From assembly GCF_003122385.1 (NCBI RefSeq), contig NZ_CP029255.1, positions 3,348,001 through 3,412,000 on the forward strand: a DNA stretch of 64,000 nt. Reading direction: 5' to 3'. A program made the position numbers and the translations under genes. Under the pieces are notes generated by a model. The model searched no databases, was not told the origin of the DNA, and saw nothing but the letters and a program-made list of their open reading frames with translations. The stretch comes from Flavobacterium crocinum (GTDB lineage: Bacteria > Bacteroidota > Bacteroidia > Flavobacteriales > Flavobacteriaceae). Numbering within the stretch: position 1 is the first letter of the stretch; every line of letters begins with the position of its first letter. Below, one piece after another: positions 8,926 through 16,240 of the stretch.

Positions 8926-9573
8926 ATGAAACGAATATTATTTTTTACAATTGGTTTGTTTTTGTGCCAAAATATTCCCGCACAAACTCTCAATAAAATG
9001 CAATGGTTTAATGAGCCTGAAAAATGGGAAATTAAAAACAATGCTTTAATCATGAATGTTACTGCAAATAGTGACTATTGGCGTATTTCGCATTACGGAT
9101 TTACGGTTGATGATGCTCCTTTTTATTACGCCACTTACGGAGGTGAATTTGAAGCTAAAGTAAAATTGACAGGAAATTACATTGCCCGCTTTGACCAAAT
9201 GGGGTTAATGATTCGTATCGACGAAAAAAACTACATTAAAACAGGCGTTGAGTTTGTTGATGGAAAATTCAATGTAAGTACCGTTGTAACACATGATAAA
9301 AGCGACTGGAGCGTAACCACTTTAGAAAAAGCACCGCCATTTATCTGGATTAAAGCTGTACGACGATTAGATGCCGTTGAGGTATTTTATTCTTTTGATG
9401 ATAAAAACTATATCATGACCAGAAACGCACCTTTGCAAGACAATACGCCTGTTATGGTTGGTTTAATGGCAGCTTCTCCTGACGGAAAAGGATTTGAAGC
9501 TAAATTCGAAAATTTCTCTGTAAAACATCTTCCAGATCAGAGAAGATCCGAATGGCTAAAAAATCATCAATAG
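8926..9573 (+). CDS. Exported DUF1349 (concanavalin-like) protein
   Basis: The protein has 215 residues and a signal peptide (ILFFTIGLFLCQNIPAQ). The mature part matches the DUF1349 / LamG-like jelly-roll pattern: FTVDDAPFYYATYGGEFEAKV, DQMGLMIRIDEKNYIKTGVE, SVVTHDKSDWS-type strands, and a final VMVGLMAASPDGKGFEAKFENF. Family members bind or act on carbohydrate, and some sit beside glycosidases. Here it lies between a GH3 enzyme and an acyltransferase. No catalytic residues can be named, and a purely binding role is possible. Confidence 0.8.
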   Translation: MKRILFFTIGLFLCQNIPAQTLNKMQWFNEPEKWEIKNNALIMNVTANSDYWRISHYGFTVDDAPFYYATYGGEFEAKVKLTGNYIARFDQMGLMIRIDEKNYIKTGVEFVDGKFNVSTVVTHDKSDWSVTTLEKAPPFIWIKAVRRLDAVEVFYSFDDKNYIMTRNAPLQDNTPVMVGLMAASPDGKGFEAKFENFSVKHLPDQRRSEWLKNHQ

Positions 9574-9627
9574 AATTAATTCCAAAAACTTACACTATAC
9601 TAAAAACTTAACCAAAACTAAATATAA

Positions 9628-10758
9628 ATGAGTTCAATTTCATCTGATATTACACCAAAAAAGCACTACGAAATTTTAGATGGTCTGCGCGGAGTTGCAG
9701 CTATTTTAGTTGTTGCTTTTCATATTTTTGAAGCTTTTGCCGGAGGAAACCGTTTCAAACAAATTATCAATCACGGATATTTAGCCGTTGATTTCTTTTT
9801 TCTTTTGTCGGGATTTGTTGTTGCTTACGCATATGACGATCGCTGGGCAAAAATGACGCAATGGGAATTTTACAAACGTCGATTGATCCGTTTACAGCCA
9901 ATGGTTGTTTTAGGAATGATCATAGGCGCTATTTTTTATTATTTTCAGGCATCTGACATATTGTTTCCAATGATTGCTGATATGGCTGTCTGGAAAGTTA
10001 TTTTGACCATGATTGTTGGTTTTACATTATTACCAATTCCGCCTTCACTAGAAATTAGAGGTTGGGGAGAAATGCATCCTTTAAATGGTCCTGCCTGGTC
10101 ACTTTTCTTCGAATATATTGCAAACATCCTGTACGCCTTGATCTTTCGTAAATTTTCGAATAAAGTTATGTCAGTTTTCGTACTGATATTTGCCGGACTG
10201 TTAATCAATTATACTGTTTTTGGACCAAAAGGAGATGTAATTGGTGGTTGGTCGCTGAATTTAGAGCAGCTGAATGTTGGTTTTACACGTTTATTATACC
10301 CGTTTTTTGCCGGTGTTTTATTATGCCGTTTAGGAAAATTAATTCACGTAAAAAATGCTTTCTGGATTTGCAGTATTTTGATTAGTATCGTTTTGGCTTT
10401 GCCAAGATTTGGAGATGAGAACAACCTTTGGATGAATGGTTTATACGAATCATTCTGTATTATTGTTATGTTTCCTCTTATTGTTGCCATTGGAGCAGGA
10501 GGAGAAATTAAAAATGAAGTTTCTCTAAAAATCTGTAAAGCTTTAGGAGACATTTCATATCCAATTTATATCACACATTATCCATTAATTTATTGGTTTA
10601 CAGCTTGGGTTGTTGATAATAAAGTTTCTATGGAAAATGGTTATCTGGAAGGAATTGGAGTTTTAATCGCAAGTATCGTACTGGCTTTCGTATGTTTAAA
10701 ATTATATGATGAACCAGTGAGAAAATGGTTGGTAAATAAGTTTCAGAAAAGGTCTTAA
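9628..10758 (+). CDS. Membrane acyltransferase 3 (OafA/YrhL type)
   Basis: This 376-residue integral membrane protein has about ten helices. The first segment carries the family signature ILDGLRGVAAILVVAFHIFEAF, with the conserved His of the acyltransferase 3 family, and YKRRLIRLQPM and NGPAWSLFFEYIAN follow. Such enzymes usually move acetyl or other acyl groups onto sugars of surface glycans or small molecules. It starts 54 bp after the DUF1349 gene on the same strand and is probably co-transcribed. The acceptor is unknown. Confidence 0.9.
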   Translation: MSSISSDITPKKHYEILDGLRGVAAILVVAFHIFEAFAGGNRFKQIINHGYLAVDFFFLLSGFVVAYAYDDRWAKMTQWEFYKRRLIRLQPMVVLGMIIGAIFYYFQASDILFPMIADMAVWKVILTMIVGFTLLPIPPSLEIRGWGEMHPLNGPAWSLFFEYIANILYALIFRKFSNKVMSVFVLIFAGLLINYTVFGPKGDVIGGWSLNLEQLNVGFTRLLYPFFAGVLLCRLGKLIHVKNAFWICSILISIVLALPRFGDENNLWMNGLYESFCIIVMFPLIVAIGAGGEIKNEVSLKICKALGDISYPIYITHYPLIYWFTAWVVDNKVSMENGYLEGIGVLIASIVLAFVCLKLYDEPVRKWLVNKFQKRS

Positions 10759-10760
10759 TA

Positions 10761-10832
10761 AGGTACAAAGTAACAAAGTGACAAAGGTGCAAAGTTTTTA
10801 TGCTTTGTCCCTTTGTATCTCTGTAACTTTGC
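10761..10832. repeat. ACAAAG-type palindromic repeat
   Basis: The left arm is a run of ACAAAG units (AGGTACAAAGTAACAAAG, then TGACAAAGGTGCAAAG) at 10761-10794. The right arm (10803-10832) carries the complement-like CTTTGTCCCTTTGTATC and CTGTAACTTTGC. The same family recurs in the gaps near 11770-11815, 13930-13960, 23286-23460 and 36955-37066. Confidence 0.75.
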
Positions 10833-10884
10833 TTCTCAATAAAAATATTGAATTTCTAAATTTTGTTAGTTATAGATATTCAGG

Positions 10885-10920
10885 AAGGGATGAAATTTAA
10901 AATTTCATCCCTTTGTTTTT
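10885..10920 (+). terminator. Terminator-like hairpin
   Basis: AAGGGATGAAATTT (10885-10898) pairs with AAATTTCATCCCTT (10900-10913) and is followed by TGTTTTTT. It lies 127 bp after the acyltransferase stop. The arms nearly touch, so in RNA the innermost pairs would open to form the loop. Confidence 0.7.
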
Positions 10921-11040
10921 TAGATAATAAAATGAAAATGACTAAGTTTAAATGAAAATTATTGAAAAGTTTAAAGATATTGTTGGATATGACTATCTTC
11001 ACCTGTATTAATTTCAAAAATAGCACACGGATGGTACTGA

Positions 11041-11114
11041 TTCGCTATCGCGAAGACACGGATTAAGACGGATTTTTTTTAATTAATCTGTATGAAATCC
11101 GTTTTAATCTGCGT
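11041..11114. repeat. Palindromic repeat of the CGGATTAA type
   Basis: An inverted repeat with imperfect arms, ACACGGATTAAGACGGATT (11056-11074) and AATCCGTTTTAATCTGCGT (11096-11114), is preceded by a small hairpin TTCGC-tatc-GCGAA (11041-11054). No gene is seen between the terminator near 10920 and the next CDS at 11222. Confidence 0.65.
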
Positions 11115-11221
11115 TTTTACGAACTAAATCTATTTTATCTGTGCAGCGAATAATCATATTATTGAATGTAGAGAGGCACCGCAGTGCGTCTAAAATTAAA
11201 ACCGCAAAATGTAAATAAGAA

Positions 11222-11725
11222 ATGGCAAGATTAGATGAAACGCACAAAATGCCCATTTTTCAAAAGGCAGAGCAGATTTTAAAGTTAACTGAAGGTTTAG
11301 TTCAGATTATTCCAGTTGAGAATGAGTTTTTACAGGAGACTACAGTTCGGTTTATGTTGGAAAATGCCATGATTATTCCTGCTAAAATTGCCGGAGCAGA
11401 AGCTGGTGATTTGTATGATCTTAGAATGGAAAATGCAGCAATTATTAGAAAAGCAGCGAGAGAGTTATATGTGCAGGCAGGAAGTCTTCGTTATGAGGAT
11501 GGAATTACAGATACTGATTATATTTATCTGTTGCGAAACACAATTGAAGAATTCCGTTTTTTGTTTATTGATTGGGTGGCGAGTTTTGATGTTTGGAATT
11601 ATATAAAAGACAGTTGGGGATTATTTAATCCGCCTGGTGTAAATGCACATGATAAAGATCCAGATGAAGATATCCCGTTTGATCCAAACGATTTTTTAAA
11701 TTCAGATGATGATGATGATTTATAA
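11222..11725 (+). CDS. Hypothetical helical protein, possibly a four-helix bundle
   Basis: The protein has 167 residues and no signal peptide. Residues about 10-100 are strongly helical. The pattern IFQKAEQILKLTEGLVQ ... AMIIPAKIAGAEAG ... RKAARELYVQAGSL distantly recalls four-helix-bundle proteins of the 23S intervening-sequence family, whose typical core is QKA.EL...SIPANIAEG. The C-terminus is an acidic tail (DPDEDIPFDPNDFLNSDDDDD). It stands alone, ending in a terminator convergent with tyrS. The function is unknown and the family match is tentative. Confidence 0.6.
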   Translation: MARLDETHKMPIFQKAEQILKLTEGLVQIIPVENEFLQETTVRFMLENAMIIPAKIAGAEAGDLYDLRMENAAIIRKAARELYVQAGSLRYEDGITDTDYIYLLRNTIEEFRFLFIDWVASFDVWNYIKDSWGLFNPPGVNAHDKDPDEDIPFDPNDFLNSDDDDDL

Positions 11726-11729
11726 ACAT

Positions 11730-11766
11730 AAGGGATAAGCGAGTAAGTTTATCCCTTTGCTTTTTC
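11730..11766 (+). terminator. Rho-independent terminator
   Basis: AAGGGATAA (11730-11738) pairs with TTATCCCTT (11749-11757) and is followed by TGCTTTTT. It serves the hypothetical gene and may weakly serve the convergent tyrS. Confidence 0.8.
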
Positions 11767-11822
11767 GTAACCAAAGTAAAACCTTTGTTTCTCAGTTACT
11801 TTGCCACTTTGACCCTAAAAAC

Positions 11823-13025
11823 CTAAACTAACTCATAAAAGTTCCTTTTTCCAATCTTAATTTTGGTTTCTTTTAAAAGTGGAATCAATTCGTACGGATT
11901 TAAAATTTTCTCCTGATTAATCTGAACGGCACCACTTTCAATTAACCGTCTGTTTGCCGATTTTGTAATATCATTTTTAATTAACGAACAAAGGTCAATT
12001 AAGGAAATTTGATTGGATTCATTTTTTAAAGAAGAAATCATAACCGAAACAAAAGACTTCGTTTCCTGATTTTTATTTTGAAACTGATTAACAAAAAAAT
12101 CTTCGGCTTTATCTGCACTGTTTTGATCATGGTATTGCGTAATGATGTTTTTTGCAATTAACTTTTTAATGTTCATCGGATTTTCCAGTTCCAGTCTTTT
12201 CTTTATTTCCAGTTTCTCCTTGAATGAAAAATCGGTTGTTAATTCCAGAAATTCCAAAATAAGATCATCCGGAATTGACATTGTTTTGCCAAACATTTCA
12301 TTTGGCTCATCAATTAAACCAATGGTATTGTGAAGCGATTTACTCATCTTTTCTTTTCCGTCAAGACCTTTCAGCAAAGGCATACACATTACAATTTGTG
12401 CGGCCATTTTAAAATTTTCCTGCAATTGTCTTCCCATTGTGCAATTAAATAACTGATCGGTACCACCCATTTCAATATCAGCATTGATTTTTACTGAATC
12501 AAATCCCTGCAGGATTGGGTAAACCAATTCGTGCATGGCGATTGGCGTGTTTTCTGTAAAACGTTTGTTAAAATCATTTCTGTGCAGTAATTGAGCAACC
12601 GTAACATTGGACATAATCTGGATGATCTCAGAAAAAGAAAGTGCATCAAGCCAATCAGAATTAAAAACGATTAGCGCTTTTTCTACATCAATAATCTTTG
12701 ATAATTGCGAAATGTATGTTGCGGCATTGTGTTCTACTTCTTTCGCATTTAATGGTTTTCTGCTTTTGTTTTTACCAGTTGGATCGCCAATCTGTGCAGT
12801 AAAACTTCCCACTACAATCACAATTTGATGCCCCAAATCCTGAAATTGTTTTAGCTTTTTCAAGACAACAGCATGTCCTAAATGCAAATCAGGCGCTGTG
12901 GGATCAAAACCCAGTTTGATAATTAGTTTTCTGTTTTCTTTTGCAGCCTGATTTAATTTTTCTTCCAAACCATTTTCGGGAAGAAAGATGGCAGTGTTTT
13001 CTTTAAGTTTTTGAATTGTTTCCAT
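11823..13025 (-). CDS. tyrS: Tyrosyl-tRNA synthetase, type 2 (TyrZ-like)
   Basis: The protein has 400 residues. It attaches tyrosine to tRNA(Tyr) in the cytoplasm. The class I signatures are present as DLHLGHAVVL (HIGH) and GKEKMSKS (KMSKS), with GFDPTAPDLHLGH near residue 40 and GGTDQLFNCTMGR in the tyrosine pocket region. The C-terminus is an S4 RNA-binding domain (SANRRLIESGAVQINQEK). The length and motif wording fit the type 2 (TyrZ) branch rather than the longer type 1 enzymes. The start is the ATG at 13025, directly after a terminator hairpin and a Tyr-rich leader ORF, so expression is probably set by attenuation. Confidence 0.93.
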   Translation of the reverse strand: METIQKLKENTAIFLPENGLEEKLNQAAKENRKLIIKLGFDPTAPDLHLGHAVVLKKLKQFQDLGHQIVIVVGSFTAQIGDPTGKNKSRKPLNAKEVEHNAATYISQLSKIIDVEKALIVFNSDWLDALSFSEIIQIMSNVTVAQLLHRNDFNKRFTENTPIAMHELVYPILQGFDSVKINADIEMGGTDQLFNCTMGRQLQENFKMAAQIVMCMPLLKGLDGKEKMSKSLHNTIGLIDEPNEMFGKTMSIPDDLILEFLELTTDFSFKEKLEIKKRLELENPMNIKKLIAKNIITQYHDQNSADKAEDFFVNQFQNKNQETKSFVSVMISSLKNESNQISLIDLCSLIKNDITKSANRRLIESGAVQINQEKILNPYELIPLLKETKIKIGKRNFYELV

Positions 13026-13033
13026 TTTTTTGA

Positions 13034-13067
13034 AAATAAAAAAGCCCGGACAAAATGCCCGGGCTTT
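13034..13067 (-). terminator. Attenuator terminator in the tyrS leader
   Basis: Read on the minus strand, AAAGCCCGG pairs with CCGGGCTTT around a short loop, followed by TTTATTTTC. The perfect 9-bp GC-rich stem and U tract end only about 10 nt before the tyrS ATG and after the leader ORF. A terminator placed there makes sense only as a conditional stop. Confidence 0.88.
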
Positions 13068-13094
13068 AAGGTTTATATAATTTATCTATTTAAT

Positions 13095-13205
13095 TTACAG
13101 TTGTGAATACGTTGAATTATATGCATAGCCTTTCCGAGCAGATAGTATTGCATAATAATAAGTGCTGAAAAATGGAAGACGTAATATGCTGTTCAAGAAT
13201 TTCAT
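13095..13205 (-). CDS. Tyr-rich leader peptide of tyrS (attenuator peptide)
   Basis: This 36-codon ORF lies between a TATCTTTG promoter element and the tyrS terminator hairpin. It encodes six Tyr among 36 residues, with three consecutive TAT codons at 16-18 and more at 27, 29 and 33 (segment FFSTYYYAILSARKGYAY). The stop TAA is at 13097-13095. Codons 23-27 (13139-13127, minus strand) contain GCUCGG and GGCU, which can pair with the 5' arm of the terminator, so they could act as the antiterminator. A ribosome stalled at Tyr16-18 would leave them free and favour read-through into tyrS. The ORF lies too close to the promoter for a normal RBS and may be leaderless. The peptide itself probably has no other function. 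Confidence 0.85.
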   Translation of the reverse strand: MKFLNSILRLPFFSTYYYAILSARKGYAYNSTYSQL

Positions 13206-13210
13206 GACTG

Positions 13211-13218
13211 CAAAGATA
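13211..13218 (-). promoter_or_regulatory. Promoter -7 element TATCTTTG for the tyrS leader
   Basis: TATCTTTG on the minus strand matches TAnnTTTG and ends five bases before the ATG of the leader peptide. Transcription should therefore begin at or within a few bases of that ATG. Confidence 0.65.
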
Positions 13219-13316
13219 AAATTTTTAATTGTAAATTTTAAAATTATTCTGAACCCCATTCTTCAGAAGCTCACAAAAACTTTTTTATTGAATCTTTCAA
13301 AAATCATTAAATCTCT

Positions 13317-13324
13317 TAATTTTG
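13317..13324 (+). promoter_or_regulatory. Promoter -7 element TAATTTTG
   Basis: TAATTTTG matches TAnnTTTG and lies 28 bp before the ATG at 13352. It overlaps an in-frame TTG at 13322, which is why that upstream start is rejected. Confidence 0.5.
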
Positions 13325-13351
13325 TCTTTATCATATTTTAAAAAAAACAGG

Positions 13352-13843
13352 ATGAATTTAGAAATATTTAAAGATAGACTTTTGAATTTACAACCTTCCT
13401 TAAGTGATTTATTATCAGAAGGATATAGTCAATATGGTGCTCTAGATATTTTAAATAATGAATATATACTCAAACCAAAAGAAGTACAAAATCATTATGA
13501 TTCATTATTGTTAGATTTTATAAATAATTATGATTTACAATTTTTTAGAGTTAGGAATATTTTTTTTGATGATATTTTGAGATATCTTAAAGGATATTTA
13601 TTGATAGCGGGAATTGATGGTGGATATTTGGGACTGGACGAAAGTACGGGATATATTTATATAATTTATGCCGATGAAATAGATAATATTAATACGCTGT
13701 TTGTTGAAAATGAAGAACAGTTTTTTGAAATTTTATTAATATTCGCTGAATATTCTAGTATAGGTTCTGAAGATGAAATTGAAAAATATTTGGAGCGCTG
13801 TGAAAATGTTTGCTTGTTAGGAAGTTATGATTACTTCTTTTGA
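13352..13843 (+). CDS. Hypothetical small cytoplasmic protein
   Basis: The protein has 163 residues counted from the ATG at 13352, which follows an AACAGG ribosome-binding-like stretch. It has no signal peptide or membrane segment and is acidic. The second half reads GGYLGLDESTGYIYIIYADE ... FVENEEQFFEILLIFAEY, loosely like SMI1/KNR4 (SUKH)-type immunity proteins in its order of strands and helices. No diagnostic motif is present. The gene is more AT-rich than its neighbours and stands alone between tyrS and a terminator, so transfer is possible. The function is unknown. Confidence 0.6.
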   Translation: MNLEIFKDRLLNLQPSLSDLLSEGYSQYGALDILNNEYILKPKEVQNHYDSLLLDFINNYDLQFFRVRNIFFDDILRYLKGYLLIAGIDGGYLGLDESTGYIYIIYADEIDNINTLFVENEEQFFEILLIFAEYSSIGSEDEIEKYLERCENVCLLGSYDYFF

Positions 13844-13864
13844 TTTTTTATTAACGTAAAGATA

Positions 13865-13900
13865 AAAAGGGATAAACAATTAAGTTTATCCCTTTTGTAT
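13865..13900 (+). terminator. Terminator, possibly bidirectional
   Basis: AAAAGGGATAAAC (13865-13877) pairs with GTTTATCCCTTTT (13884-13896). The A/T-rich flanks could serve both the plus-strand gene and the convergent OYE gene. Confidence 0.82.
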
Positions 13901-13969
13901 TTAAAAGCAAAGTTTAGTAGAAAACCTCTGTCCCTTTGAACCTTTGCCACTTTGTACCTTAAAAAAAAC

Positions 13970-15076
13970 TTACTCTAAAACCAATTGTCCTAAAGCTTCT
14001 TTGCTAAAGCCTTTTAGCTCATCAGTTTTCCCTGCTTTGATTTTAGCCACCCAATTCGGATCAGATAAAAGCGGTCTTCCAACGGCAACCAAATCAAAAT
14101 CGCCTCTGTCGAAACGTCTGTTTAATTCTTCTAAAGAAGTCGGCTGAGAGCTTTCTCCCGCAAAAGCACCGAAGAAATCACCGGAAAGCCCAACTGAACC
14201 TACTGTAATTGTTGGTGCTCCCGTTACTTTTTTAGCCCAACCAGCAAAGTTTAAATCAGAATCTTCAAATTCAGGTTCCCAGAATCTGCGTTGAGAAGCG
14301 TGTATAATATCAACACCGGCATCTACAAGAGGAGTAAGCCAGGCTTCTAATTCCTGCGGATTTTTAGCCAGTTTATAATTGTAATCAGAAGGTTTGAATT
14401 GAGAAAAACGCATAATAACTGCAAAATCATTTCCAACTTGTTTTCTGATTTCTTTGATTACTTCAATAGCAAAACGATTACGTTCCGGCAATGTTTTGCC
14501 ACCGTAAATATCTTCACGTAAATTGGTTTCAGCTCTAAAGAATTGATCAATTAAATAACCGTGCGCACCGTGAATTTCAATTGTATCAAAACCTAATCTT
14601 TTGGCATCAGCGGCAGCTTTACCAAATGCAAGAATAGTATCTTCGATATCTTTTTCAGACATGGCAACACCATTTCTGAAATCAGGACGATTCAATCCCG
14701 ACGGACCTTCGAAAGGAACTGGTGGAACCCATCCTGAATGATGGTTGTCCATAATTCCCATATGCCAGATTTGCGGTCCCATTTGTCCGCCTGCTGCATG
14801 AACTTCTTCGATCACTTTTTTCCAGCCATTTAAAGCTAAATCGCCATAAAAATGAGGAACATTTGCATCATTTGATGATGAAGGTCTGTTAATTACAGTT
14901 CCTTCAGATAAAATTAAACCAACTTCACCTTCCGCTCTTTTTTGATAGTAAGCGGCTACTTCGTCAGTTGGAACTCCATTAGGAGAAAAAGAGCGCGTCA
15001 TTGGCGCCATTACGATTCTGTTTTTCAGGTTTAACGTTTTTAAGTTAAACGGAGAAAAAAGGTTGTTTGTACTCAT
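13970..15076 (-). CDS. Old Yellow Enzyme family NADH:flavin oxidoreductase
   Basis: The protein has 368 residues, matching FMN-dependent ene-reductases of the NemA/OYE group. Visible motifs are NRIVMAPMTRSF, the barrel segment FDTIEIHGAHGYLIDQFF, NLREDIYGG, PERNRFAIEV and the FMN phosphate site DLVAVGRPLLSDPNW. The sequence GPQIWHMG replaces the common QL.H.GR wording. It should reduce activated C=C bonds of electrophiles such as quinones or enals using NAD(P)H. It follows an ArsR-type regulator by 7 bp and is almost certainly in the same operon, so expression in response to a reactive compound is likely. Confidence 0.92.
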   Translation of the reverse strand: MSTNNLFSPFNLKTLNLKNRIVMAPMTRSFSPNGVPTDEVAAYYQKRAEGEVGLILSEGTVINRPSSSNDANVPHFYGDLALNGWKKVIEEVHAAGGQMGPQIWHMGIMDNHHSGWVPPVPFEGPSGLNRPDFRNGVAMSEKDIEDTILAFGKAAADAKRLGFDTIEIHGAHGYLIDQFFRAETNLREDIYGGKTLPERNRFAIEVIKEIRKQVGNDFAVIMRFSQFKPSDYNYKLAKNPQELEAWLTPLVDAGVDIIHASQRRFWEPEFEDSDLNFAGWAKKVTGAPTITVGSVGLSGDFFGAFAGESSQPTSLEELNRRFDRGDFDLVAVGRPLLSDPNWVAKIKAGKTDELKGFSKEALGQLVLE

Positions 15077-15083
15077 AGTAATT

Positions 15084-15386
15084 TTACAAATTAGATTGAA
15101 TTAATTTACTAAGTGCTTCAAAGGCACCTTCGTTGCGTTTATAGTAAGTCCATTGTCCCACACGCTTGGCTTCGATAAAACCGGCGCGTTGTAAAATAGA
15201 CAGATATTCTGAAACTGTCGATTGTGTTAAACCAGCCTTCGCCTGAATCTGACCCACACAAACTCCGTGTTCAAATCCGGCATGTTCCAGCTGACCGGGA
15301 AAATTAATTTCCGGTTCTTTTAACCATTCCAGCATTTGTAGTCTGGACTTGTTAGATAAAGCTTTAAAAATTTCTATTGTTTCCAT
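15084..15386 (-). CDS. ArsR-family transcriptional repressor
   Basis: This 100-residue winged-helix protein reads IEIFKALSNKSRLQMLEWL, VGQIQAKAGLTQSTVSEYLSIL and AGFIEAKRVGQWTYYKRN, the standard ArsR pattern of helices and beta wing. It lacks the CVC metal site of ArsR/SmtB metal sensors, though a Cys in EHGVCVGQ could serve redox or electrophile sensing. It is the first gene of a two-gene operon with the OYE enzyme. The promoter just upstream contains an inverted repeat overlapping the -7 box, so autorepression is likely. The start is the ATG at 15386, only 4 bp from the -7 box. Confidence 0.88.
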   Translation of the reverse strand: METIEIFKALSNKSRLQMLEWLKEPEINFPGQLEHAGFEHGVCVGQIQAKAGLTQSTVSEYLSILQRAGFIEAKRVGQWTYYKRNEGAFEALSKLIQSNL

Positions 15387-15390
15387 GGTG

Positions 15391-15416
15391 CAAATATATC
15401 GACTTTTCCCGATATA
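15391..15416 (-). promoter_or_regulatory. Promoter and inverted-repeat operator of the ArsR-OYE operon
   Basis: On the minus strand TATATTTG (15398-15391) matches TAnnTTTG and ends 4 bp before the ATG, implying a leaderless or nearly leaderless mRNA. A perfect inverted repeat TATATCG-N8-CGATATA (15395-15416) overlaps it and is a good candidate operator for the ArsR dimer. Confidence 0.6.
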
Positions 15417-15534
15417 CCAATTAAGAGAAATTTATTTAGCATAATTTTATGATTGAGGAAAGAGAAAATGCTGAGATGCTTAGAATTTTAGTAAAGAAAA
15501 TTTATATTTGTTTTTGTATTCTATTCTCATTTTA

Positions 15535-15636
15535 TGTCATTTCGACGAAGGAGAAATCACACTCGTAAATCGACAAAGATTGACGACATACTTTGCGGAA
15601 TTTCTAGTGTGATTTCTCCTTCGTCGAAAAATGACA
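15535..15636. repeat. Palindromic MITE-like repeat, family GTCAT...ATCACAC
   Basis: The left arm TGTCATTTCGACGAAGGAG... (15535-15563) and the right arm AGTGTGATTTCTCCTTCGTC... (15606-15636) are nearly complementary. The centre contains TCGACAAAGATTG and CTTTGCGGAA. On the other strand the arrangement matches the repeats at 38163-38261 and 38725-38823, including AATCTTTGTCGA in the centre, so these are three members of one family. Confidence 0.85.
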
Positions 15637-15691
15637 AACAATGCGGTTATAGCAAAATTTAATTACCCTCAAATCAAATTAAACTTAAATT

Positions 15692-16180
15692 ATGAAAAAA
15701 CCGCTACTCATTTTAGCATTTTTATGTTGTGTAATAACCAATTCAAAAGCACAAGTTGTAGGTGTTGATGTTGGCGACATCGCTCCAGAAATTGACCTTC
15801 CGGATACAAAAGGAGAAAAAGTTGCACTTTCTTCTTTAAGAGGTTCCTTAGTTTTAGTAGACTTTTGGGCTTCGTGGTGTGGGCCTTGTATTAAAGAACA
15901 GCCTTTATTACTAAAATTGCATAATGCTTATCCAGACAAATTATCTGTTTATGGAGTTTCAATGGATACCAAAAAACCATTGTGGACTGGAGCCATTGCA
16001 AAAGGGAAATTACCGTGGACAAACGTAAGTGACTTAAAATACTGGCAGTCTCCGGTTGTAGGAGATTATATGTTACAATCGGTTCCTTTAAACTTTTTGG
16101 TTGATAAAAATGGCATTATATTAGCTAAAAATATTCATGGAAAAGCGCTTGAAGATATGGTGAAAAGTATTTTGGAATAA
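15692..16180 (+). CDS. Periplasmic TlpA/ResA-like thioredoxin
   Basis: The protein has 162 residues. A signal peptide (LLILAFLCCVITNSKAQ) precedes a thioredoxin fold with VLVDFWASWCGPCIKEQPLL, the WCGPC redox motif, and the cis-Pro region SVPLNFLVDKNG. It also has the TlpA/AhpC-type start VGDIAPEIDLPDTKGEKVALSS. It should reduce or exchange disulfides of exported proteins. Its partner is not evident, because the neighbours are a palindromic repeat and an LprI-like gene. Confidence 0.9.
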   Translation: MKKPLLILAFLCCVITNSKAQVVGVDVGDIAPEIDLPDTKGEKVALSSLRGSLVLVDFWASWCGPCIKEQPLLLKLHNAYPDKLSVYGVSMDTKKPLWTGAIAKGKLPWTNVSDLKYWQSPVVGDYMLQSVPLNFLVDKNGIILAKNIHGKALEDMVKSILE

Positions 16181-16240
16181 ACAGTTGTTGATTCAAAGAG
16201 GTATTTTGTCATCGGCAATAATAATTAAATAATTAAGATT

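Noticed and set aside
13026..13205. T-box riboswitch upstream of tyrS
   Set aside because: I see no T-box core sequence or stem I layout. The Tyr codon run, short ORF and simple terminator fit peptide-based attenuation better.
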